64,000 nt of DNA from Lasiosphaeria ovina (taxonomy: Eukaryota; Ascomycota; Sordariomycetes; Sordariales; Lasiosphaeriaceae): positions 496,001 through 560,000 of the forward strand of contig JAULSN010000006.1 of NCBI GenBank assembly GCA_033439765.1, given 5' to 3'. Below the pieces are notes generated by a model. The model saw only the letters and a list, made by a program, of their open reading frames with translations. It did not search any database and was not told where the DNA came from. Shown one piece after another: positions 21,647-33,195 of the stretch. Each line of letters starts with the position of its first letter. The first letter of the stretch is position 1. Both the position numbers and the translations under genes were made by a program.

Positions 21647-23272
21647 TGTCAATATGTACGTTAGGGCGTGAACTAGATGACTAGATGTTGCGTCGTCGGT
21701 CGCGGACACCTAGGCCAGCCGCTCGGGTCCGAGGGGGGGGGGGGGGGTAGGTTGGCGTGGGGAACTAGGGATGTGGTTCAGGTTCAGGTTCAGGGCCGGG
21801 GCAGCCAACGGCAGCATCCACATCCAAGTCCACACCACATCCGCCACCTACTGGACAACCTAGGGCAAGCAAGGCAAGGCAAGGCAAGGCACCGCACTGG
21901 CTGGGTTCTGGGATTCTGGGATCTGGGATCTCGCGCGCCAGAGGGGCCCAATAACCGGTTGGACGGGGCAGAGCCGCAAGACGCCGGCCCAGGGATTTTC
22001 TTTGGCTAATGGGCCAAGGCGGTTTGCCGTTTATTGCGTCCGTTCGCCTATCGCGCGTCCTCCCTCTGCTGCTGCTGCTTGTTGCTGCTGCTGCGGCTGC
22101 GGCTGCGGCTACCGTTGCTTCTGCTGCTGCCGGGTTTTCTCGAAGCAGGTACTCCGTTTTCCGCACTGATGTTGCTGCTGCTGCTACTGCTATGCACGAG
22201 TCGGCGAGCCAAATGGCTGCTGGCAAGCGATGTGGGATTTGCGCCAGGGAACCAGAGCAGACGATGCGAGGCGAGCGGGGACCCGAACGGGATCTCAAAG
22301 ACGCAGAACCCGACCGACCGCTCGCTCGCTCACTGGTCCGACAAGCGTTCAAGCGCGCCTGGCCTGGTTCAAAGAAAAGCAGCAAAGCAAAGCAACCTAG
22401 GCCGACCGCAGGCAACAAAAAAAGAAAGGCAACACGGGTACCGCGCGCGCGCCGGTGCTCCGAGTTTTCGTTCGCTGCGGCTGCGGCTGCTGGATGGCTT
22501 ACAGACAAGGTCGGATAATAGCGAAAGCGTCGATCGTCAGAATTGAGCTCGCTCCGACTGACAGTGACAGCTGACAGCTGACAAGACAGACCGACAGATA
22601 GTAGACAGACAGGACTTGACCCAAGGGCGGGCGTGGCGTCAACAGTGTATGCGATGCGGGTCTCGAAGCTTTTGGCCACCCCCGGAACTGGGAATGCGTG
22701 ATAATAATTCGCAGGCGACACAAGAAAGAAACGAGGAGGTGAGGAGAAAGAGACAGACAAGGCGCCCACGCCCGCGACAGCCGGCGGCAACCTACCTACC
22801 CCCCTCCCCCTCCGAGGGAACAAGCCCAAGCCCAGGGCAGCCCCCCAGGATACCCAGAGAAGGCTGCTGGCCGCTCCCACAAATAAAACAGCAAGCAAGC
22901 ACACACGCACACAACGCACGCACGCAACGCACACAACGCACGCACGCACGCACACACACAACACAATAGGGTAGGAGGTGAGAAAAAGGCGCGAGACTGA
23001 CAAACCTGGAACCCTGGGCGCCTAGGGTTGCTGGTTGCTCGCCGCCCCAGATCCTACTCCTCCAAGCTCCACACTGGGCAAGACTTGTTGCACTCCTCGA
23101 ATTCCATTGGCGCATTTTCCCAGGTTTGGAGAAACCTGGTTGGGGGAGGTGGGAGCTTGGGAAGGAGGAAAAGAGGGGGTGCATTGGGGGCCGCGAGGCA
23201 GGTGTAACAAAGGAAGCTCCTTCCCTCAGTCGTTAGCGGAGCTGGCAGCTGGCAATTGGCAGCTGGCTGACG
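21647..23272. promoter_or_regulatory. Microsatellite-rich upstream region of the C6 regulator
   Basis: This stretch is packed with simple repeats: a G15 run at 21733-21747, GGTTCA repeats near 21780, CAAGG repeats near 21862-21890, CTG/CGG triplets at about 22064-22115 and 22160-22190, and CGCACACA-type repeats near 22900-22970. Long frames across it on both strands encode only Leu/Ala/Cys/Val runs derived from these repeats, so they are not called as genes. Confidence 0.5.
22064..22190. repeat. CTG/CGG triplet microsatellites
   Basis: Two blocks of GCTGCTGCTG/GCGGCTGCGG triplets lie in the spacer upstream of the C6 regulator. On either strand they translate into Leu, Ala or Ser runs, which explains several long false frames here. 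Confidence 0.7.
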
Positions 23273-23463
23273 ACTATACCCCTCCCCCGGGGTTTAAAAT
23301 CTTAGTGCGTTGACTTTTGCAGGGATTTTAGCAAGGGATATAAGCCTGAAATACAGGGGGCTTGAAGTCACTTTTCTAGCAGGGTCTTCCCAAAAGGTAC
23401 TAGAAGTCCCGTGGTGGCTTAATCGTATCGCACTAAGATTTCAAACCCCGGGGGAGGTGTAGT
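23273..23463. mobile_element. MITE-like inverted-repeat element, second family
   Basis: A 191-bp element has terminal inverted repeats of about 37 bp: left 23273-23309 (ACTATACCCCTCCCCCGGGG...), right 23429-23463. They differ by one transition near the tip, a 2-nt gap and one A/G change. There is no coding capacity. TA dinucleotides sit at the tips, which would suit a mariner-type TA duplication, but the exact ends are uncertain. It is unrelated in sequence to the elements at 9183 and 37857. Confidence 0.7.
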
Positions 23464-25168
23464 AGTTAGTGCCAGCTCTCCTTCCTGTGTGTTTCCTCTG
23501 TGCTCTTCACACTGTTTCTACCATCCGTACTACGTAGTGCTGGCTTTAGAGTATCCGTAGCTTCCGTAGCTTACATAGTATGTATCCGTATCCGTAATTT
23601 GGCCAGTTAGGAATAGCGGCATAAGTGTGCGTGCTAGGAGCAAAGCAAAGCTTGTCGAAACTTGGCATTGAGGCAGGAGCTGCTGATATTCTGGGTAGCT
23701 TGGGGAGCAGGTTCGACAACGGTGTGCGGCGATTTAAGGTGATCCCTCGGGACCGAGGCGGGCGTTCCTTCCCCGGCCATGGGATCTGCACCTAGCGCAT
23801 GAGCTAGAGTCGGAAAACGGAAAGAGCGCTAGGCCGCGATGAGACGGTCTTCAACGGTCCGACGACACGACAGAAAAAGGACCAGCGGCCCTCGGGCGGC
23901 GCGCCGTTTTGGCTGGGACCAGCACGGGCACGGCGAGGTTTTTTGTACCGTTGGGCACGCTTGTTGTCTTGATAGACGAACCAATCGGGCGGGTTTTCAA
24001 TGGCTTGAACTAGCGCCAGTTTAGGCTTGCTGGGGCTTGCAGGGGCGGGCGCCGGATCCGATGGGGAAAGTCCACTCTCGCAATACGGACGGATACCTTG
24101 ACGTCCTTTTGCCCTTTCAATATCCATCCATCCACTCATGGGTGAGGGAGATCTGAGCCAGCCAGCACTCGCCATGTCCGACGCAGCGAATTTGGAGGCG
24201 GCCCGGATAGATTGCTGCTGGGTTGCTGCCAGATTGCCTCGGTCTTCTTTTGTCTGTCTTCCCAAAGCATCCCCGCGTCCAACTTGAAGCTCCGCCCGCC
24301 AGGTACGATGGAAGACGAGCATGCGCGGCGTGTTCGTGTGCTCTGCTGGACGTCTTACCACGAGCAGTAGTAACAGAGGTCCTTGTCCTTGTCCTTGTCC
24401 TCGTCTTGGCCCTCGCCCTCGTCCTCGTCCTCGTCCTCCTCGCCGTGTTGGTGGTGGTGTTTTGTTGCATTTTGCCATTCATCCACGCTATATAACACAC
24501 ACGGCATCACCACTTAGGCCCGCATCTGCCTTCGCTCTGCTTTTGGAAACCTCTCCTGGCGCCCCCCCCGTGATGATTTTCAGCACAGCCAGCACATCCC
24601 ATGTCCGCCCGTCGCTGTGTTTCGCGCTGTCGTCCTCCCGGCCGTGACAGGGAATCCCAACCTAAGACATTACCGAGTTGTAGCCTGTTGATTACTGGGT
24701 GGTGGCTTCCGTCCGGTCTCTCTGCTGAAGGTGGCTCGACGGGGCTCTTCCATCTTCTGGGCTGTGTCTCCCCACTCAATAGAGTGCTGCATATTTTTCT
24801 TCCGCATACCTCGCAGTGACCTGGGGTGTCTGAGGTGTCTACGTACATTACTTCGACCTGGGGTGGCTACTTTACGGTTTTACCTGCTAGGGCGTGAGAG
24901 ACGCCGTCGGAGGTCTCACTTGGTGCCGTTTATTTATTAACGAGACATCGCTGCCCTTTCCTCCCTCGCCTCGCTTCGGCTTGTATTTCTGTTCTGCATC
25001 CCCTTTCCCCCCGTCCGCCCGCCCGCTCTCCTCCCACTCCGAGGACCAGGACCTGGACCTGGACCTGGATTTGGATTTGGAACCAGGCCACACAGTCCAG
25101 CCCGCCTCCATCAACTTGCTTCTAGCATACGGTACTCGAGTCGAGCGAGAAGAGCCTCACTGCCCTCG
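23464..25168. promoter_or_regulatory. Upstream region of the MFS transporter
   Basis: This is 1.7 kb without a recognisable gene. It holds a GTCCTT/GTCCTC hexamer array at about 24376-24440 and a GACCTG array at about 25042-25075. The minus-strand frame through the first array encodes only Arg-Gly runs and is rejected. CT-rich DNA just upstream of 25169 looks like a leader. Confidence 0.45.
24376..24440. repeat. GTCCTT/GTCCTC hexamer array
   Basis: About ten imperfect hexamer units in tandem lie in the upstream region of the MFS gene. The minus-strand reading gives Arg-Gly/Gln-Gly runs. Confidence 0.7.
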
Positions 25169-27400
25169 ATGGCCGGCGCCGCCGCCCCTGCCGTCTCGCG
25201 TTCGACGACATCCCTGGGCAGTGGCCACTCGGATCACATTCTCCGGGCAGACAACACGGCAGAGATGAACGACGTGGAGAAACTCTCGCCCGCCAGGCCT
25301 GGAGGGGGACCGCCAGGCCCCAGCCAAGAAGACCTGTTCCAGCCCAGGAGCGTCCGGTTTTGGCTGACGCTCCTGTGTAACTTCCTCGCCCTGTTCCTCG
25401 TGGCACTCGACCGGACTATCATTGCAACCGCCGTGCCTCGAATTACGGACGAGTTCCAGAGCCTGGGTGACATTGGTTGGTATGGGTCCGCCTACATGCT
25501 CACCACGGCATGTGCCCAGCTCGTCTATGGCCGCATCTACAAGTTCTACGACATGAAGTGGTAAGTCAGGTTCCACGTCACGTCCTAGCCTGTGCTACTA
25601 CTCCCGTGTGTGTCTGGTGCTGAGGCTAACTCGACGGCAGGACTTTCCTCATCAGTATTGTCGTCTTCGAGATTGGCTCCGCTATCTGCGGCGCGGCTCC
25701 CTCTTCCATAATCTTCATCGTCGGCCGCGCCATTGCTGGCTTGGCGTCGGCGGGCATCTTCTCGGGATGCATGCTTATCATGATCCCCATGATCCCGCTC
25801 CATCGTCGACCGGCTTTCCAGGGGCTTTTCGGCATGGTCTTTGGCATGGCTTCGGTCATGGGCCCATTAATTGGCGGAGGCTTCACCAGCGGGGCATCAT
25901 GGCGCTGGTGCTTTTACATCAACCTCCCCATCGGCGCCGTGTCACTGGTGTTCATGATATTCTTGTGGAATCCCCCGAAGGAGAAATATGTACCCGCCAC
26001 GTTCACACAACACGTCAAGCGTCTGGACCCGATAGGCATGTTCTTTCTTCTGCCGGGCGTTGTCTGTCTCCTGCTCGCTCTGCAGTGGGGAGGCTCGACC
26101 TACGCCTGGAATGATTGGCGCACTATTTTGCTTCTCGCCCTCTTTGCTGTCTCGACCACCGCCTTCATTGCTGTCGAGATCTTGAAACCCGATACGGCCA
26201 TGGTTCCCGCGCGTGTGATTACGCAGAGGAGCGTTGCTTTTGGCACATCCTTCACTTTCTTCCTTGCTGGATCCATGCTTATGATGGTCTACTACGTGCC
26301 AATATGGTGTATGTATATTCGTTCTGGTTTCTGTTCTTTCTCCGCGTGTGCTGACCAACACGCCTCCAGTTCAAACCGTCAAGCAAGCCGATCCTATCAG
26401 GTCGGGCATCTACACCTTACCCCTCGTACTGAGCCTCGTCGTGTCGAGCGTTATCGCGGGTATCGCCACGCAGAAGATTGGCTACTATGTGCCCTCTATG
26501 CTCCTTGCCCCTTCGATCATGTCGGTTGGAGAGGGGCTCATGACTACGTTCAACCGTGACACGCCCGCGTCCCACTGGATCGCCTTTCAGTTTCTAGCGG
26601 GATTTGGGCTTGGGTTTGGCATGCAGACGTCGGGTTTGGCCATTCAGACCGTGCTCCCTAAAGAGGACATGAGCGCTGGAATTGCCATCAACTTCTTCGT
26701 CCAGCAAATGGGCGGTGCTGTCTTCACGTCGGTCGGCCAGTCGATTCTCAGCAACCTGCTCGTCTCGCGACTATCGAGCATCCCCGGATTTGATCCCAAA
26801 GCCATCGTCAACGAGGGCGCAACCAATCTGTCGCTAGTTGCCCCGCCCGAGTTTTTCGACCTAGTCATTGATGCGTACAACTACGCGTGCACGCGCATCT
26901 TTACGGCTTCCATGGGTCTGGCATTTGCCTCGTTGCTCTGCGCGTTTGGCATGGAGTGGCGGAGCATCAAGAAGGGCAAGAATGGCCAGGGCCCACAAGG
27001 GGGTCCCCCAGGAGGCGGCCCTCCCGGGGTTACCGACGGTATTCAGATGAGTGGCAACGTGAGCGGCGCCAGTGAAGAGCAGTTGAAGGAGGGGAAGAAG
27101 AGCGAGGAGAAGAAGAGCCGGCGAAGCAGTATGCACGAAAGTGCGAGACGCAGCAGCACGCACGACAGTGCGAGGCGGAGCAGCACACAAGAAGGGCGGA
27201 GGCCTGCTGTTTTGACAAAGCCTCGGCCTGTCAGTGAGCGGAGCTCGGTGCGCTACAGCATGTCGGCCGCTGAGGATAAGAAGAGGATCTCTGTGCCGCC
27301 CGACGCCGGTTCCCGAAGCTCAAGTTCCAGCCTTCAGAAGGAGAAGGAGAACAACGAGATACCTCTCGAAAGAGCGGATTGGGTGGGTAATGCCCTGTAG
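25169..27400 (+). CDS. MFS drug:H+ antiporter, DHA2 (14-TM) type
   Basis: Three exons, 25169-25560, 25641-26308 and 26370-27400, give 696 aa. Intron 1 (80 nt) splits codon W131; intron 2 (61 nt) gives YVPIW|FQTVKQ. After a 60-residue cytosolic N-terminus comes [20 protein letters not shown], the motif D1 of 14-TM exporters, then [14 protein letters not shown] (motif A region), VGRAIAG (motif B region) and [15 protein letters not shown] (motif C, typical of antiporters). About 14 hydrophobic segments follow. The C-terminal about 130 residues are cytosolic, Ser/Arg/Lys-rich and carry [17 protein letters not shown] repeats that look phosphorylatable. Such carriers export toxic compounds or secondary metabolites across the plasma membrane. 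No biosynthetic gene is next to it, so the substrate is unknown. It is divergent from the C6 regulator. Confidence 0.92.
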
Positions 27401-28503
27401 AGATCATGACACGGAAATACTAGCGAGCAATGGTGGGAATCACATAGATATAGCGTGGGGATTTGGGACTTGAAATGAACATTTCGTCCATCATGTATTT
27501 AGCCACGGCGTTTGGTGGTGTCGGGAAAGGAACACACATGGACGGGAGCATGAGAGCTAACAGAGATTGCCGCTCTTGGGATACGGACGGGCCCGGGCCC
27601 ACGTGGGTTTCTGGCATAACAAGAATCGCCAAGTCTTATCCGGGGAGATCTGATCTCGTCATCTAGTTTTACTCTTAATGCAGATAATGATATAACAACA
27701 GCGCAAGCTTTGGGCCCGTCTTTGCCGCCGAGGTGCTCTGTGATTCTTTAGAGCCCGTCTGATACTTCTTGTGGATAGAACGGAACGAAGGTTGAACGCC
27801 CTAAAGTCTTATTTCCTTCCTTTTTTCCTCCTCGGTAATACATCTATCAAGGTATCTATGCAGTATACAAAAATGAGGTGTAACCTATTCATCTCCCCGT
27901 TCTCACCGGGTAAAAGAATACAGGAAAGGAAACCAATGCAGAGATACAGCTAGCCAATCTACCTATACTATATAGTATTAGAGGAACCGAGCTGTTGGGG
28001 GCATGATGAGCTTTCTAGTATGTACAATTCGACACAGCACTGAATGGCCGAGGGGTGATGGAATATGGATACTTGTAACAGCATAGCAATGATTAATTAT
28101 AAATTATTTATTATCTCAACGTACGGAAGTAGGTTTGGTATTATCCACTCGGCTTGTTGTACTACTTTGGTACAGTATCCGACCGTCATTGTTTGAGTAC
28201 GTGCAGTGAGTTCAGATGCTGTGTGGGACACCCCCCCTCTTTTCTATTGTTTTACATGCATACAGGTAGATCGGCAAGGTAGCTTTATTTATCCAAGCCG
28301 TCCCTCTTCTTCTTCTTCTTCTTCTTCTGCCAAGCATTATCTCCATTTTCGGGGTGGGTGGGTGGATACTAAGGAAGTGGCAGCAACTCAGCAACAGGTT
28401 TTGTGTCTTTTCTTGGATTATTTTGGTCAACTATATACTATATATACAGAAAAGAAGAAAAAAAGAGGATCTGCTGCAACGCCACAACAACGACAAGGCG
28501 GTT
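27401..28503. other. Convergent 3' region MFS/glucoamylase
   Basis: This 1.1-kb spacer lies between two stop codons. It holds CTT microsatellite DNA near 28,307-28,328. No gene is seen. Confidence 0.5.
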
Positions 28504-31084
28504 TCAGCACCCGCCCGGCTGGCCAACGGGGCCCGTCCATGCGTCGTCCGTCTCGAGGGTCGGCAGCGGCGCGCCGGTGCCCGCACACGCGGGCGCCGTC
28601 AGCGTGCGGTTAGCCGTCTCCCAGATGGGCGGGCGGCCGCAGTCCTGCTGACGCACGTACGCGTAGCTGACGGTCTGGCCGGCGGCAAGGGACATCTGCG
28701 CGAACCACTCGGGCCGCTCCGCCGTGTAGTTGGACGACACCATCGGCTGTGCGTTGTCCAGGTCCCAGGCGCCGAGGTCCGACGAGTTGCCGACCAGGTA
28801 GATGTTCTCGCCGTAGTACGTCGTGGCGTTGACTACGAAGAGCACTAACGCGAGGCACGGCGCCGTGGTGTTGGGCGCGCCGGCGCCCGTGGCGGGCGTG
28901 TAAGTGCCCACGGCCGACGACGCGGCGCACGACGAGGGGCGCGGTGTTTTCTGCGCTGCTGCGGACGTCCAGCCGCGGGGGTTGCGGCCGGCGCGCCGCG
29001 CGGCCATGCTCAAGAACGAGGCGTAGGACCATGTCAGTGCGGCGGCTGATAGCGGCGTGCCCGGGGGCGTCTTGAGAAACTGCTCGGCCAAGGCGCCGTT
29101 GGCAGGGGTGTAGGCCTGCGCCACGGCGACGAAGCTGTCGGCGTAGGCAGTGGCGGCGGCTACGATGGCAGGGAACGGGTCCGTCTTCTTGCCACGTCGG
29201 TAGGTGTCGCCAGCCCTAGCAGAGGGGTGCAGGTCGCGGAAGAAAGCGAGCGAGTCGGTGTCGACGCTGATGGCGCCCTGGCGTGTCCACTGCGCTGCGG
29301 CACCGTAGAGGAACTCGGCGGCGCCCAGAGTGATCAGGTACCACGGGTTACCGTCAAAGTAGACGTCCTCGGGATAGCGACCGAGAGCGATGCCGCGTGT
29401 CGACCGGATGCCTGCGTTGATGGGGTACAGGGTAGAGTTGCGGAAGGTGTCGACAAACACTTTGAAGTTGGCAAGGACCCGGCTGTGGCTGTTCGGGGTG
29501 TTTCTGTCAGGCCCTAACACGTATCTTTGGCGGCGGCCTTGATGGAATGGGAGAGGGGAGCGGGAGATATCCCGAGTGTAATGGGTGTAACGGGGATACC
29601 CTGAGACAGAGGAAGGGAGTAGAATAGGGAAAGGGATGGGGATGAGACGCAAGGCGAGGGAGAATATACCATGGCTGCAGTGTGGGACTTTCGCAAGGCG
29701 CATCCACGTCAAATATTGAGATGGGCCCGAGGACGGTATTGGCGTCGACTCCGCCCCGGACCGTGTTGGTGTTGATATTTCCAGTGAAGAACTTGCCGTT
29801 CCAGTACGTCTGCAGAAAGCAGACTACGTTTGGCGACTGGCCGCAGCCGGTGCACGGCACTCCGAGTCTCTTTGCTAGGACAGCGCCTTCGACGAGCGAG
29901 CGGTACTGGTTCTGCGTCGTGAAGAGACTCGACCCCGACACTTCCTCCCAGAGATCGAAGCCTGTGGCGTTCCTGTGCGTCCCCGGCTCAACGGTCAGCC
30001 AGCGTCATCTTGCATGTCTCGGCCAGCCTGGCGACGCAGTGACGAGCTGGCAGCACAGCTTGCCATGTCTCTCCCTCTCCTGTACGACGGTACAGACAAA
30101 AAAGAACGTATGACGGGAGGCAGCCACAAAACATAGAAATACTAGGTAACGGGACACGAGTCGAGTCGAGTCCAGACGAGACAAGGCGAGCTGAGACAAA
30201 ATGGAACAGGACCAGAAAGACAGAAACTGACCAGTACTGTCCCACGTAGGACAAATCATTTGAAATAACGGGCCAGACGGTGGTCTTTGCCTTTTTGCTC
30301 TCACCATGCTCGACGAGCCAGTTGGCATACTGGATAAGGGCAATAGCTCTCAAGGCAGGCCCGTCGCGCTGGGGACGGCCCCAGTTTCCGTTGAAGCGGG
30401 AGCCGTCGGCGTTGAACTTGGGCTCGCCGAGCCCCGTTCCCGACGGCAGAAGCGAGCCCGACGGATTGGTGACGGTCTGCAGCACGGCCTGAGACCGCAC
30501 GTAGTCGTCGATATAAGGGCGTAGCGCGGCGTTGCCGAGAACGAACTCGTCCAACAGAGTCTTGAGCGTCAGGGCGGCGTCTCGGGTCCACGTGAAGAAG
30601 TCTTGAGAAGCGATAAGTCAGTAGGACCGCTGGGCGAGACATGCATACCAAACCATTGCTGAGCTCCGAACCCTAACCCCTAACCCCTTTTCGTCGTGGA
30701 TTTGGAAAGGATGGTACGACAACACAACAAACAGGGTTGTTTTTGTGACAAATCATGGCACTCACAGTTTGGATTGACCTTTGACGGGCTGGCTATGACA
30801 ATGCCGGCAGCGGCGCCTGGGACCTTGGCGCCATTGGGCCCGATGTTGTCGAGCACGCCCTGAAGTGCAAGGGCCCGTTCTGTAGTTGGTTGTTTCGACG
30901 TCAGCACATCCGTCTGGGCGGAACTGGAATTCGAACAATGTGTCTGTTTTCTTCCATTTCACCCACCTCTAGAAACGAACGAGTCCAGGCTCACACCCTG
31001 CGGCCACTGCCCGGCTGCCACTGGCATAGCCAAGAAGCCAGCGCCGACAGCAGCGCCCCAGAAGAGACGCGAGGCGTGGATCAT
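28504..31084 (-). CDS. gla-1: Glucoamylase, GH15 with CBM20 starch-binding domain
   Basis: Five exons, 30967-31084, 30766-30879, 30232-30601, 29670-29972 and 28504-29488, give 629 aa, close to the length of other Sordariales glucoamylases. A signal peptide (MIHASRLFWGAAVGAGFLAMPVAA) is followed by the GH15 (alpha/alpha)6 domain: LQGVLDNIGPNGAKVPGAAA, NYFFTWTRDAALT, FDLWEE with the general acid E210, and AEQF with the catalytic base E437 before LTWSYASFL. A Ser/Thr/Ala linker leads to a CBM20 at about 520-629 (IYLVGNSSDLGAWDLDNA; PEWFAQMSL). The enzyme is secreted and releases beta-D-glucose from the non-reducing ends of starch. Intron 3 (259 nt) is long; intron 2 contains telomere-like CCCTAA repeats. 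A TATATATA box lies 204 nt upstream. In this group the gene is usually induced by starch and repressed by glucose. Confidence 0.95.
30669..30687. repeat. Short telomere-like CCCTAA repeat inside glucoamylase intron 2
   Basis: Two CCCTAA units with an extra C lie within the 164-nt intron 30602-30765. It is much too short for a telomere. It is noted because TTAGGG is the telomere unit of most filamentous fungi. Confidence 0.6.
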
Positions 31085-33195
31085 GGCGGGGTGTCCTTAG
31101 ATGGGTAGGGCAAGCTGTACGAGAGAGAGGGGAGAGCGTAGCACGATGCGGCACGATGTGCAACAAAAGTCAACAACAACGGCGACGGCGACGTGGGATG
31201 AATTTACACAGTTCGTCGCTTTGACGGTGAGCCACCTCGTCTCGGTGCGAGATGGCGCAAAGACAAGACGTGTGAGACATTGCCACCTATATATACCTAC
31301 CTAGGTACTCTCACTCTTCCAATCTCGCCAGGTCGGCTCTTGGTCGAGGTTACCAGGGTAAGGTGAGGTGAGCAACGTAAATAGGGCAGGGTAACTTCCC
31401 CGGCGACCTTGTTCTGCCTGACTACCCCTCTCGTTTCCAGGGATTGGAAGCTCACATGGTCATGAACGACAACTCGGGCCGTATTGAACGAGGCGACAGG
31501 CCCGTTTTCGTTGCCCTATTGGGGTGAAGAATGGAGGGGGAGCACTCGGCTAGAAGCGAAAAAGAGCCCGGTTGTCGTTACACTCTGGACCCCAAGCGTC
31601 CAACCTCGGGGCCATCTTGTTTGCCCGGCATGGTCTGCGTTCTTCGGATGTCCACCTGCATTGCCACGGGGCGAGAATCGTCGCGGTCCGATTCCTTTTA
31701 GCGCAGGCATTATTCCCGTCGACCAGTGCAAGGAAAATAGGAGAACAGGCGGAATCGATTTTGACTGTCGCAACTAGGGCTCGACGCGGTTTGTATTGAG
31801 ACGGACTACATTGAGTGTATGTACGAATATGTATGTACCTAATCCGCAATCTGTGGCGGTTGGGGATAAATAAGCTGGACGTGAAAGTGCAGGGAACATC
31901 AACTCGGAATAGCGTCATCGCAGTTGGCTGGGGAGGGGTGTGCATCTTGCGAGGAGAGATGAAAAATCCGGGGTAGCCCCGTCCCGTGCTAGGTGCGGCG
32001 GTGCTGTTGGTGGCGTCGCCGTCCCCATTCTCCTTTCCCCGATCAACGCCGCCGCCCCGCAGATGTTCGATCGATCGATTGGTTTCCTTCCCTTCAGCTT
32101 GGGAGTGAGTTGGGAGTTGGGATGCAGGAACAGGACCCAGGCCCATCGCATCACAGCCTTTGCAGGCGCGATGTGAGTCCAGTCCCAAATCCCCACAGTT
32201 GTCAGCACCCGACGACAGTCGCGACTGCCCTTAAGAACGTCGAACCGCCTTTGACTCCGCTGTTATTAATGAAGCTAATTGCCAACCCAATAACTGACGG
32301 GAGATGGTAATTCTCGCCGCTGGATCGATCGCATCTGCTATCAAAAGCGACAGTCACCTCTGGCCGCGGCCATGGCAACGAAATTGAAATGCTGGGCAAG
32401 CCATTCTCGGTACGAGGATATCGAGCACAAGCACGAGCAACGAAAAAGGGTTCCTCTCGCCGCCATTACCACAATTAATTGACCGGAGCCGGACCACCCA
32501 AGCGCCCGACTAATTGGCCGACATTGTATTCCTCTTGCTTCTCCTGCACTGCATGCTCGCCCAGCAGGGAGAAGTCCATTTACAATGGATGACCCCATCT
32601 TGCACATGTCTTTTGTAGTTCGCCTGCTACCTCACCTCGGCATGTCCCAAGCAACAATTGACCAGCCAAGTAGGTACCTACGTACCTTGCTTACTCCACA
32701 AGACAGCAAACCGAATCTCGAGAAAGAAGAGCTGGCGGTTTGCAGATGAATTCCGAGTCTGGTCTGAGTGGTCCTTGATTTTTCCCGATCTTTTATCTAT
32801 CTTAACTACAACTAGGTACACCTACACACTACACCTTCCTTACTGATCTTGGAGATGCCTGCCTGCCTGCCTTGCTTTACCTGCCTGCCACACCTAGTAT
32901 ACAACGACAACCAAAAAAAGGAGAGATACCAGAGGGGGGCGGGAGGAAGATCAATTGACCCTTTTACAGCAGTGTAAGAGTGAACACCAGACATGCAACC
33001 AAAAATATACATGACGAGGAAAGAAAAAGGAAAAGAAAAAAAGACAACCCCCCTTTATCTACCTACTTGCCCAAGATCTACAAGCACATATATATCTGTA
33101 CTAGAGCAATGATGTTCGTCTTTTCTGCCCCTGGCGCGCCGCGCTGCGCTGGCCCTATAATACAAAGCGGCATTCAAAATGGCTGGGCTGCTGTT
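31085..33195. promoter_or_regulatory. Glucoamylase promoter and MDJ1 3' region
   Basis: This is 2.1 kb between two minus-strand genes. The part near 31,100-31,500 must hold the glucoamylase promoter. CCCCGG near 31,400 fits the CreA consensus, but a single short match is weak. A 212-codon minus-strand frame at 31550-32188 has no recognisable character and is not called. Confidence 0.45.
31288..31295 (-). promoter_or_regulatory. Candidate TATA box of the glucoamylase gene
   Basis: A perfect TATATATA lies 204 nt upstream of the glucoamylase ATG (31084). It is flanked by GGTAGG and AGGTGG on the transcript strand. The position is plausible for a strongly induced secreted enzyme; assignment is by inspection only. 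Confidence 0.4.

Noticed and set aside
21765..23003. 412-codon minus-strand frame with a Cys/Val-rich hydrophobic start
   Set aside because: It is generated by CGCACACA and CTG microsatellites; runs of Ala and Leu and no family character.
23804..24478. 224-codon minus-strand frame starting with Arg-Gly repeats
   Set aside because: The Arg-Gly part is the GTCCTT array read backwards; the remainder has no recognisable protein features.
31550..32188. 212-codon minus-strand frame upstream of the glucoamylase gene
   Set aside because: No signal, domain or splice context; composition like translated spacer.
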